Below, one piece after another: positions 6,038-13,188 of a DNA stretch of 25,076 nucleotides. The notes under the pieces are model-generated. The model had not been told where the DNA came from. It made no database searches and saw only the letters and a program-made list of their open reading frames with translations. The translations under genes were made by a program, and so were the position numbers. Position 1 is the first letter of the stretch. The number at the start of each line of letters is the position of its first letter. The DNA is from JBQCDV01 sp051960855 (GTDB lineage Bacteria > Actinomycetota > Actinomycetes > JAJZTN01): NCBI GenBank assembly GCA_051960855.1, contig JBQCDV010000065.1, positions 1-25,076 of the forward strand, given 5' to 3'.

Positions 6038-7321
6038 GTGGCACGCATCGGCGACGGTGGCGACCTCCTGAAGTGCTCTTTCTGCGGAAAGAGCCAGAAG
6101 CAGGTCAAGAAGCTCATCGCGGGACCAGGCGTCTACATCTGCGACGAGTGCATCGACTTGTGCAACGAGATCATCGAGGAGGAGCTCGCCGAGTCCTCGG
6201 ACCTCAAGTTCGACGAGCTGCCGAAGCCTCGCGAGATCCACGAGTTCCTCGACGCCTACGTCGTCGGGCAGGAGTCGGCCAAGCGGGCGCTGTCGGTGGC
6301 GGTCTACAACCACTACAAGCGCGTCCAGGCCGGTGAGGCGGGCAAGAACCGCGGCGAGGACGGCATCGAGCTGTCGAAGTCCAACATCCTGCTGATCGGC
6401 CCCACCGGGTGCGGTAAGACCTACCTCGCCCAGACCCTGGCGAAGATGCTCAACGTCCCCTTCGCCATGGCCGACGCCACCGCGCTGACGGAGGCGGGCT
6501 ACGTCGGCGAGGACGTCGAGAACATCCTGCTCAAGCTGATCCAGGCAGCCGACTACGACGTCAAGCGGGCCGAGACCGGCATCATCTACATCGACGAGAT
6601 CGACAAGATCGCCCGCAAGTCGGAGAACCCGTCGATCACCCGCGACGTGTCGGGAGAAGGCGTCCAGCAGGCGCTGTTGAAGATCCTCGAGGGGACCACG
6701 GCGTCGGTGCCACCGCAGGGTGGGCGCAAGCATCCCCACCAGGAGTTCATCCAGATCGACACCACCAACGTGATGTTCATCGTCGGTGGTGCCTTCGCCG
6801 GGCTGGACCGCATCATCGACAGCCGGATCGGCAAGAAGGGGCTGGGTTTCGGGGCCCAGGTCCGGAGCAAGGCCGACGCTGAGATCGACGTCTTCGGCGA
6901 GGTCATGACCGAGGACCTGCTGAAGTTCGGGATGATCCCGGAGTTCATCGGCCGGCTGCCGGTCATCACGACCGTCGCCAACCTCGACCGGGACGCCCTG
7001 GTCCGGATCCTCACCGAGCCCAAGAACGCCCTCGTCAAGCAGTACCGTCGGCTCTTCGAGCTGGACGGGGTGGAGCTCGAGTTCACCGACGACGCGCTCG
7101 AGGCCGTCGCCGACCAGGCGATCCTGCGCGGCACGGGGGCCCGCGGCCTCCGCGCCATCATGGAGGAGGTCCTCCTGTCGGTGATGTACGAGGTGCCGTC
7201 TCGCAAGGACGTGGCCCGCGTGGTCATCACCCGCGAGGTCGTCCGCGAGCACGTCAACCCGACGCTCGTCCCGCGCGACGTAGCGCCTCCGAAGCGGGAA
7301 CGCCGCGAGAAGTCAGCCTGA
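6038..7321 (+). CDS. clpX: ClpX, AAA+ unfoldase of the ClpXP protease
   Basis: A 427-residue hexameric ATPase that recognises, unfolds and threads substrates into ClpP. The N-terminal zinc-binding domain has the four cysteines Cys13, Cys16, Cys35 and Cys38 (CSFC and CDEC). The AAA+ domain has Walker A GPTGCGKT at 121-128, the pore loop GYVG at 154-157, Walker B IIYIDEID at 182-189, the RKH-type pore loop in GGRKHPHQE, and sensor 2 in GARGLRAIMEE. The ClpP-docking loop reads GLGFGA, the actinobacterial form of the IGF loop. The GTG start at 6038 lies nine bases after AAGGAG. The protein ends in a lysine- and arginine-rich tail. Its 3' end overlaps that of the convergent diguanylate cyclase gene by nine bases. 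Identification is secure. Confidence 0.98.
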   Translation: MARIGDGGDLLKCSFCGKSQKQVKKLIAGPGVYICDECIDLCNEIIEEELAESSDLKFDELPKPREIHEFLDAYVVGQESAKRALSVAVYNHYKRVQAGEAGKNRGEDGIELSKSNILLIGPTGCGKTYLAQTLAKMLNVPFAMADATALTEAGYVGEDVENILLKLIQAADYDVKRAETGIIYIDEIDKIARKSENPSITRDVSGEGVQQALLKILEGTTASVPPQGGRKHPHQEFIQIDTTNVMFIVGGAFAGLDRIIDSRIGKKGLGFGAQVRSKADAEIDVFGEVMTEDLLKFGMIPEFIGRLPVITTVANLDRDALVRILTEPKNALVKQYRRLFELDGVELEFTDDALEAVADQAILRGTGARGLRAIMEEVLLSVMYEVPSRKDVARVVITREVVREHVNPTLVPRDVAPPKRERREKSA

Positions 7322-9202
7322 CGCGCGGGCGCTGACGACAGCGTCGCGCACCTCAGCAGCACTCACCTCAGCCGCGCCGCGGCTGGCCAGGCACACCCGG
7401 TTGCGGCCCGAGGTCTTCGCCTCGTAGAGGGCGCCGTCGGCGGCGGCAAGCAGTTCCGCGACTGCGACCGGCCAACCGCCCGCGGCCGAGATGCCGCCCG
7501 TGTCGGTCGTCATGTCCGTCGTCATGTCTGTCGTCATGTCACTGGACCCAGGCGAGGCGACGGCGACGCCGAGGCTCACGGTCACTCCCAGCCGCTCCGC
7601 CACGGCCAGCCGGAGTCGCTCCGCGGCTGCCCCCGCCTCGGTGAGGCCCGTGTCGTGCACCAGCACGGCGAACTCCTCACCGCCGTAGCGGTACGCGCTG
7701 TCGCCGGTGCGAAGGGTCTCCCGGAGAACCGCGCCGAGCGCGCTCAACAGCCGGTCCCCGCCCGGATGTCCGTAGGTGTCGTTGTAGGCCTTGAAGTGGT
7801 CCACGTCGAGCAGCACGAGGCCGACGCTCCGCGACGTCCGCTGGCAGACCTCCAGCTCGCGTGGGAGGTCTTCATCGAGCCGTCGACGGTTGTGCAGCCC
7901 GGTCAGGGCGTCGGTACGGCTCTCGGCGGCCAGCCGCTGCGCAGCGGCGGCCGTGGCGATCGCCGCACCGGCTGCGAGAGCCAGTGAGGCGAGGGCGTCG
8001 ACGTGGCCCGGGCCCAGCGGTGTGACAGTGACGACCTCGAGCACGCCGTGGAGACGCCCTGCCGCACCCAACGGCAGGGCGAGGGCTGCCTCGCCCTCGT
8101 GTGTCCGGTAGCTGACTGGCTGCAGGAGCCGCGCGGCCCGGCCGAGACCGCTGGCGGACACGTGGGGAGGCAGGACGTCGGCAGAGGCCGAATCCCACAC
8201 GCTGTCCCCTCCGGTCGTCGTCGCGACGACGTGTGACGGTCGGTCCCCGTCGACGGCTATCAGCGACACCCGCTCGGCAGCGGCGAGCTCTGCGACGGCA
8301 GGCAGCAGGACGGTGAGAATGTCGTCCCGGTCCAGCAGGCCCGTGAGCTCGCGGGACAGGACGAGGGCGCGCTGGTGGAGCCGGTCGCTGGCCTGCGCCG
8401 TGCGTCGCTGCTCGTCAATCGCCTCGCGGTGAGCGAGGACGGCTGCGGCCAGAGCTTCCGCCTGGCGCGCGATCGCGGTCATCTCGCTGTTGCCGTCGAC
8501 GTCGATGTGCGCCGTGAGGTCGCCGCGCTGGTAGAGGGTGAGGCCGGCGAGGATCTCGTCCACGGGCTCCGCTAGCTCGCTGCGCACTCGTCGCCACCGC
8601 CAGGCGGCGATACCGAGCAGCACCACGGTGAGGGCGAGCTTGATGACGGTGAGGACCGCCGAGAACGCCGTTCGGGAGTCGAGGGCGGCGGTGGCGCGGG
8701 CGGACACCGTCGCCCGCAGGGCTTGCTCCTGCGATCGGTAGGTGTCGAAGAGCCGCTTGCCCTCAAGCAGTGAGGCGGCGTCCGGATGCGCGTTCCCGCG
8801 GGAGAGCTCGGCCACCGCATAGTCGTCGCTCCATCGGCCGGCGGCGTCGGACAGCCGGGCCAGGGCACGCAGGACGCCCCCGTTGCCGTCGGCCAGCGCG
8901 TAGGCCCGGCCGAGCGCCTGACGGTAACGCTGGCCGCCCTCGCGGTAGGGGGTCAGGAAGCTCCCTTCGCCGGTCATCTGCCAGCCGCGCAGCCCGGTCT
9001 CCTGGTCGAGCATCGCCTCGTGGACGTCGCCGACGGCGGCTGCGAGGGCGACGGCGTGACGCACCTGCGGGTCGAAGGCCCGCTCGTCAAGCAGCAGGCC
9101 GCCCAGGTTGAGCACCGCGAGGAGCCCCACCACGAGTGCCGCGACCGCGGCGAAGCGGCGAGCCGCTGCGACGATCGGCATGCGGAAGGCGTGCCCGCCC
9201 AT
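7313..9202 (-). CDS. membrane diguanylate cyclase with CHASE3, HAMP, GAF and GGDEF domains
   Basis: A 629-residue membrane enzyme predicted to make cyclic di-GMP. Order: TM1 (about 15-38); extracytoplasmic CHASE3 sensor (about 40-178) with the hallmark DQETGLRGWQMTGEGSF at 66-82; TM2 (about 180-201); HAMP linker (about 203-260); a GAF-like domain (about 280-420); and GGDEF (about 428-607). The catalytic signature is GGEEF at 507-511, an active form, with the D-x-(L/V)-TGL-x-NRR motif at 431-440. The product-inhibition site RxxD is present as RTGD at 498-501, five residues before GGEEF. There is no EAL domain. A triple MTTD repeat sits in the C-terminal part at 556-567. I chose the ATG at 9202 because GGAGG lies eight bases upstream on the minus strand; the longer frame would run into valS. 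It is divergent from valS and convergent with clpX. Confidence 0.92.
   Translation of the reverse strand: MGGHAFRMPIVAAARRFAAVAALVVGLLAVLNLGGLLLDERAFDPQVRHAVALAAAVGDVHEAMLDQETGLRGWQMTGEGSFLTPYREGGQRYRQALGRAYALADGNGGVLRALARLSDAAGRWSDDYAVAELSRGNAHPDAASLLEGKRLFDTYRSQEQALRATVSARATAALDSRTAFSAVLTVIKLALTVVLLGIAAWRWRRVRSELAEPVDEILAGLTLYQRGDLTAHIDVDGNSEMTAIARQAEALAAAVLAHREAIDEQRRTAQASDRLHQRALVLSRELTGLLDRDDILTVLLPAVAELAAAERVSLIAVDGDRPSHVVATTTGGDSVWDSASADVLPPHVSASGLGRAARLLQPVSYRTHEGEAALALPLGAAGRLHGVLEVVTVTPLGPGHVDALASLALAAGAAIATAAAAQRLAAESRTDALTGLHNRRRLDEDLPRELEVCQRTSRSVGLVLLDVDHFKAYNDTYGHPGGDRLLSALGAVLRETLRTGDSAYRYGGEEFAVLVHDTGLTEAGAAAERLRLAVAERLGVTVSLGVAVASPGSSDMTTDMTTDMTTDTGGISAAGGWPVAVAELLAAADGALYEAKTSGRNRVCLASRGAAEVSAAEVRDAVVSARASG
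7502..7540 (-). repeat. 12-base tandem repeat within the GGDEF domain
   Basis: On the plus strand GTCNGTCGTCAT occurs three times in a row (7502-7513, 7514-7525, 7526-7537) with a partial fourth unit. The copies differ at one base. On the coding strand the array gives three consecutive MTTD units, so a gain or loss of units keeps the frame. Confidence 0.9.
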
Positions 9203-9226
9203 GGTCGTTTCCTCCGCGGAAGCGTG

Positions 9227-9243
9227 CGGGCACCGGCTGCCCG
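9227..9243. promoter_or_regulatory. dyad in the divergent region between the cyclase gene and valS
   Basis: CGGGCA-CCGGC-TGCCCG is a perfect six-base inverted repeat with a five-base spacer, lying 24 bases upstream of the cyclase start. It could be an operator or a leader hairpin. The regulator is unknown. Confidence 0.3.
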
Positions 9244-9294
9244 TCACCGCTCCATCGGCGCAAAACCGGGCGGCTTGAGGCGGAGCGGCTCTCC

Positions 9295-9300
9295 TAGACT
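9295..9300 (+). promoter_or_regulatory. putative -10 box of valS, leaderless arrangement
   Basis: TAGACT fits TANNNT and ends eight bases before the valS ATG, so transcription would start at or next to the start codon. There is no real ribosome binding site in the gap (GGGGCACC). A TTGAGG at 9275-9280 is only 14 bases upstream, too close for a normal -35. Confidence 0.55.
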
Positions 9301-9308
9301 GGGGCACC

Positions 9309-11963
9309 ATGACCTCCTCCGAGCTGCGCAGCCCCGACCTCCCGACGCAGTACGCGCCGGCCGAGGTAGAGGGCGGGCTCTACGAGGAGTGGGTCGAGCG
9401 GGGCTTGTTCACGGCCGATCCCGCCAGCGGCAAGCCCCCCTACACGATCGTGATCCCGCCGCCGAACGTCACTGGCAGCCTGCATCTCGGGCACGCCTTC
9501 CAGCACACGCTCATGGACGCCCTCACCCGCCGGAAGCGGATGCAGGGCTACGAGGTGCTGTGGCTGCCCGGCATGGACCATGCGGGCATCGCGACCCAGA
9601 CTCTCGTCGAGCGCCACCTGCTGGCGACCGAAGGCAAGCGCAAGCAGGACTTCAGCCGCGAGGACTTCGTGGCGCGGGTGTGGGACTGGAAGGCAGAGTA
9701 CGGCGGCCGCATCCTCGGCCAGATGCGCCGACTCGGGGATGGCGTCGACTGGAGCCGCGAGCGCTTCACGATGGACGAGGGCCTCAGCCGAGCCGTCCAG
9801 ACCATCTTTAAGCGGCTCTACGACGACGGCCTCATCTACCGGGCCGAACGGATCATCAACTGGTGCCCCAACGACCGCACCGCCCTGTCGGACATCGAGG
9901 TCAAGCACTGGGACGAGGACGGCGAGCTGGTCTCGCTGCGCTACGACGTGGCTGACGGCTCTGGCCGCTCCATCGTCGTGGCCACCACCCGCGTGGAGAC
10001 GATGCTGGGCGACACGGCGGTGGCGGTGCACCCCGATGACGAGCGCTACCGCGACCTCATCGGCCTCGAGCTCGAGCTGCCGCTGGTGGGGCGGCGGATT
10101 CCGATCGTCGCCGACGCCCACGTCGACCCCTCCTTCGGCACCGGAGCGGTCAAGGTGACCCCGGCGCACGACCCCAACGATTTCGAGATCGGCCAGCGGC
10201 ACGACCTGCCGATGCCCAGCGTCTTCGACGACACCGCGCACGTTGCGCGGGCCGGACTGCCCTTCGACGGCATGGACCGGCTCGAGGCCCGGGTCGCCGT
10301 CAAGGAGGCGCTGCGGGAGCAGGGTCGCGTGGTGGCGGAGAAGTCGCCGTACACCCACTCGGTCGGTCACTGCGAGCGCTGCGACACCGTCATCGAGCCC
10401 CGGCTGTCGCAGCAGTGGTTCGTCAAGGTCGGCCCCCTCGCGGAGGCGGCCGGAAACGCGGTGCGGGACGGGCGCGTCGCGATCCACCCCAGCGAGCTGG
10501 AGAAGCGCTACTTCGAGTGGGTCGACAACATGCACGACTGGTGCATCTCGCGCCAGCTGTGGTGGGGTCACCGCATCCCCGTCTGGTACGGGCCGGACGG
10601 GCAGCAGGTCTGCGTCGGTCCCGACGAGGAGCCGCCCGGGTCGGCCGAGGACGGCTGGACCCAGGACCCCGACGTGCTCGACACCTGGTTCAGCTCCGGG
10701 CTGTGGCCGTTCTCGACGCTGGGCTGGCCCGACGACACGCCTGAGCTGCGGCGCTTCTATCCCACCGACGTCCTGCTCACCGGCTACGACATCATCTTCT
10801 TCTGGGTCGCCCGGATGATGATGTTCGGCCTCTACGCGATGCAGGACCTGGGGCAGCAGCGCGCGATCCCCTTCCGAAGCATCGTGCTGACCGGCCTCGT
10901 CCGCGACCAGTTCGGGCGCAAGATGAGCAAGTCCAAGGGCACCGTCATCGACCCGCTGGACTGGATGGACGCCTACGGCTCCGACGCGCTGCGCTTCACA
11001 CTGGCGAGGGGCGCCAACCCCGGCACCGACGTGCCGATCGGCGAGGAGTGGGTGCAGGGCTCGCGCAACTTCTGCACCAAGCTGTGGAACGCCACCCGCT
11101 TCGCCCTCCTGAACGGCGCTGCGACGGCGGGCGACGTGCCCGCAGCCGACCGTCTGGAGACAGCCGACCGGTGGATCCTGTCCCGGCTGGCCGAGGTCGT
11201 CGACCAGGTCGACGCGCTCTACGAGGACTACCAGTTCGCCAAGGTAGCCGACACCCTCTACCACTTCGCCTGGGACGAGGTCTGCGACTGGTACCTCGAG
11301 CTGGCCAAGGTGGCTCTCGGCTCCGGCGACGACGCCCGCGCTGATGCCACCCGGCGCGTGCTGGGGGAGGTGCTCGACAGCCTGCTGCGCCTCCTGCACC
11401 CGGTCATCCCCTTCGTCACTGAGCGGCTCTGGACGGCACTGACCGGCGAGTCGACAGTCGTGACCGCACCGTGGCCGCAGGCCGACACCGCCCGCCGAGA
11501 CCCCCAGGCCGAGCAGGAGGTCGAGCGGCTGCAGCGGCTCGTGACCGAGGTCCGGCGCTTCCGCTCTGAGCAGGGCCTCAAGCCCGGCCAGCGGGTTGTC
11601 TCACGCCTGCTCGGCCTCGAGACCGAGGGCCTGGCCGCTCACGAGGAGGCGATCCGGACGCTGACGCGGCTGTCACCCGCCGGCGAGGGCTTCTCTGTCA
11701 CGGCTGCCCTGACCGTCGGTGGAGTCGTCGTGGAGCTCGACCTGCGTGGCGCCATCGACGTGGCCGCCGAGCGACGCCGCCTCGACAAGGACCTGGCCCT
11801 CGCGTCGAAGGAGCGAGCGCAGGCCGCCGGCAAGCTGGGCAACGCGGAGTTCCTCGGCAAGGCCCCCGACCACGTCGTGGCGAAGGTGCGCGGCCAGCTG
11901 GCAGCGGCGGAAGCCGACATCGCTCGGATCGAGGCTCAGCTCGCGGCGCTGCCACCGGCCTAG
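9309..11963 (+). CDS. valS: valyl-tRNA synthetase
   Basis: An 884-residue class I aminoacyl-tRNA synthetase that charges tRNA-Val in the cytosol. The class I signatures are present: HLGH at 59-62 in PPPNVTGSLHLGHAF, which is typical of ValRS, and KMSKS at 538-542. The editing (CP1) domain lies between them and contains the ATTRVETMLGD and GTGAVKVTPAHDPNDFE motifs. The anticodon-binding region follows, and the C-terminal coiled-coil arm characteristic of ValRS is at about 815-884 (VAAERRRLDKDLALASKE). Length is normal. The start codon is probably reached by a leaderless transcript. The gene is followed after 13 bases by a YihY-family gene, suggesting co-transcription. Identification is secure. 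Confidence 0.98.
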   Translation: MTSSELRSPDLPTQYAPAEVEGGLYEEWVERGLFTADPASGKPPYTIVIPPPNVTGSLHLGHAFQHTLMDALTRRKRMQGYEVLWLPGMDHAGIATQTLVERHLLATEGKRKQDFSREDFVARVWDWKAEYGGRILGQMRRLGDGVDWSRERFTMDEGLSRAVQTIFKRLYDDGLIYRAERIINWCPNDRTALSDIEVKHWDEDGELVSLRYDVADGSGRSIVVATTRVETMLGDTAVAVHPDDERYRDLIGLELELPLVGRRIPIVADAHVDPSFGTGAVKVTPAHDPNDFEIGQRHDLPMPSVFDDTAHVARAGLPFDGMDRLEARVAVKEALREQGRVVAEKSPYTHSVGHCERCDTVIEPRLSQQWFVKVGPLAEAAGNAVRDGRVAIHPSELEKRYFEWVDNMHDWCISRQLWWGHRIPVWYGPDGQQVCVGPDEEPPGSAEDGWTQDPDVLDTWFSSGLWPFSTLGWPDDTPELRRFYPTDVLLTGYDIIFFWVARMMMFGLYAMQDLGQQRAIPFRSIVLTGLVRDQFGRKMSKSKGTVIDPLDWMDAYGSDALRFTLARGANPGTDVPIGEEWVQGSRNFCTKLWNATRFALLNGAATAGDVPAADRLETADRWILSRLAEVVDQVDALYEDYQFAKVADTLYHFAWDEVCDWYLELAKVALGSGDDARADATRRVLGEVLDSLLRLLHPVIPFVTERLWTALTGESTVVTAPWPQADTARRDPQAEQEVERLQRLVTEVRRFRSEQGLKPGQRVVSRLLGLETEGLAAHEEAIRTLTRLSPAGEGFSVTAALTVGGVVVELDLRGAIDVAAERRRLDKDLALASKERAQAAGKLGNAEFLGKAPDHVVAKVRGQLAAAEADIARIEAQLAALPPA

Positions 11964-11976
11964 AAGGGTCGAGGCG

Positions 11977-12885
11977 GTGGCGCGTCAGGGTTGGGACCGG
12001 CTCGTCGCCGAGGTCCGCCAGCGCAGCCCCTGGTGGCTGCGGGAGCTCGTCGGCGAGATCCTCGAGGACCGCGTGCTGCACCTGGCGGCCGAGGCGGCGT
12101 TCTTCGCCGTCATCAGTCTGTTTCCCGCTGTCCTCATCGTCACCGGACTGCTGAGCTTCCTCGACGTCATCGTCGGCCCCGACGTCTCGGCCCGGGTGCA
12201 GCAGCAGGTCACCGACGCCCTCACCGCGATCCTCACCGACAAGGCCTCGGGACTCGTCACGAGCGTCCAGCACTTCTTCGGCGGCGGCTACAGCGGCCTG
12301 CTGACCTTCGCGACCGTCGGCGCCCTCGTGTCACTGTCCGGAGCGTGGGCGACGATCATCGGCGCGCTCAACCTCGCCTACGACACCGACGAACGCCGGT
12401 CCTGGTGGTACCGCCGGCTGCTCGGCCTCGTCTTCGCGCTGGTGACCGTCGTCCTCGTCGTCCTCGCACTGATCGTCCTGGTGCTCGGACCGCTGCTCGG
12501 GCGCGGCCGAGAGCTCGCCGACCTGGTCGGGCTCGGCGACGCCTTCCTCACCGCCTGGCAGGTCGCCAAGTACCCGGTGCTGCTCGCGGCGCTCGCCGCC
12601 TGGCTGGTCGCGGTCTACCACGTCGCACCCAACCGGCAGACGCGCTGGCGGGCGTCGGTGCCGGGCGCGCTGTTCACGGCGGCGGCCTGGGTGCTGGCGA
12701 CAGTCGGCTTCCACCTCTACCTCGTGCTGGTCGGCGCGCGGAACCCGGTCCTCGGCGCCTTCGGCGGCGGCGCCATCGTCATGCTGTGGATCTACCTGCT
12801 GCTGATCGCGCTGCTCGTCGGCGGCGAGCTCAACGAGATCCTCGCTCGCCGTTACCGGGATGAGGGCGCGGCGCAGCCTCGTTAG
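11977..12885 (+). CDS. YihY/BrkB-family inner membrane protein
   Basis: A 302-residue polytopic membrane protein of the YihY/virulence factor BrkB family (formerly mistaken for RNase BN); the molecular function is not established. The family N-terminal motif appears in LAAEAAFFAVISLFPAVL (about 34-51). About six membrane segments are visible, ending in GGGAIVMLWIYLLLIALLVGGELNE, with the usual family Gly-Gly-Glu. The conserved segment GAWATIIGALNLAYD is in the second segment region. The GTG start at 11977 follows AAGGG (11964-11968) by eight bases; the frame stays open further upstream but lies inside valS. Its stop codon overlaps the -10 box of the ileS promoter. It sits between two tRNA synthetase genes, which is genome context rather than evidence of a shared role. 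Confidence 0.88.
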   Translation: MARQGWDRLVAEVRQRSPWWLRELVGEILEDRVLHLAAEAAFFAVISLFPAVLIVTGLLSFLDVIVGPDVSARVQQQVTDALTAILTDKASGLVTSVQHFFGGGYSGLLTFATVGALVSLSGAWATIIGALNLAYDTDERRSWWYRRLLGLVFALVTVVLVVLALIVLVLGPLLGRGRELADLVGLGDAFLTAWQVAKYPVLLAALAAWLVAVYHVAPNRQTRWRASVPGALFTAAAWVLATVGFHLYLVLVGARNPVLGAFGGGAIVMLWIYLLLIALLVGGELNEILARRYRDEGAAQPR

Positions 12886-12888
12886 ACT
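12883..12888 (+). promoter_or_regulatory. putative -10 box of the ileS T-box transcript
   Basis: TAGACT, identical to the hexamers before valS and tRNA-Pro, overlaps the stop codon of the YihY gene. Transcription would start near 12895, just before the T-box leader. ATGAGG at 12860-12865, 17 bases upstream, is a partial -35. Confidence 0.6.
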
Positions 12889-12894
12889 GGCCAG

Positions 12895-13188
12895 CACAAG
12901 GCGTCGACCCGGCTATCACCGGCGAGCCTCCGGAAGAACGGCGCGCACTCGACGACGCACGTGCCCCCGCGCGGGCGACGTTCGGGAGTGGCTCAGTAGA
13001 ACCGGACGGGTGGGCCCGTCATCGCCCTCGACGAAGCGGTCGCTCCGCCGTCCGGGTCTGCCGGGCGAGGGTGCGGCAAGCGAGGTGGTACCGCGGGTTG
13101 CGCCGCGGTCGCGGACGTCACGAGCGTCCGGGGCCGGCGCTCACTCGTCCTCGCAGCCCGTGCCGACCACGACCGCAAGAGGTGCGAG
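12895..13188 (+). promoter_or_regulatory. isoleucine T-box riboswitch controlling ileS, translational type
   Basis: The leader fills the 303-base gap before ileS. The specifier ATC at 12915-12917 lies in GGCTATCACCGGCGAGCC, the sequence context of actinobacterial ileS T-boxes, and pairs with the GAU anticodon of tRNA-Ile. A possible closing helix of Stem I is GCGTCG (12901-12906) with CGACGC (12953-12958). The conserved T-box core GAGGTGGTACCGCGG is at 13082-13096; its TGGT (13086-13089) can pair with the ACCA end of uncharged tRNA-Ile. GCGAGG (13080-13085) can pair with CCTCGC (13149-13154), forming the outer antisequestrator helix. The same CCTCGCA can instead pair with GAGG (13179-13182, the ribosome binding site) or TGCGAG (13183-13188, next to the ATG). 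No intrinsic terminator with a T run is present, so control of translation is most likely. Confidence 0.92.

Noticed and set aside
9203..9308. A T-box or other riboswitch in front of valS
   Set aside because: The gap is only 106 bases, has no TGGNACC core and no specifier context, and the -10 box lies next to the start codon.
9203..9310. Longer N-terminus for the diguanylate cyclase
   Set aside because: It would overlap the valS start and cross the valS promoter. The ATG at 9202 has GGAGG at good spacing and leads directly into the first membrane helix.
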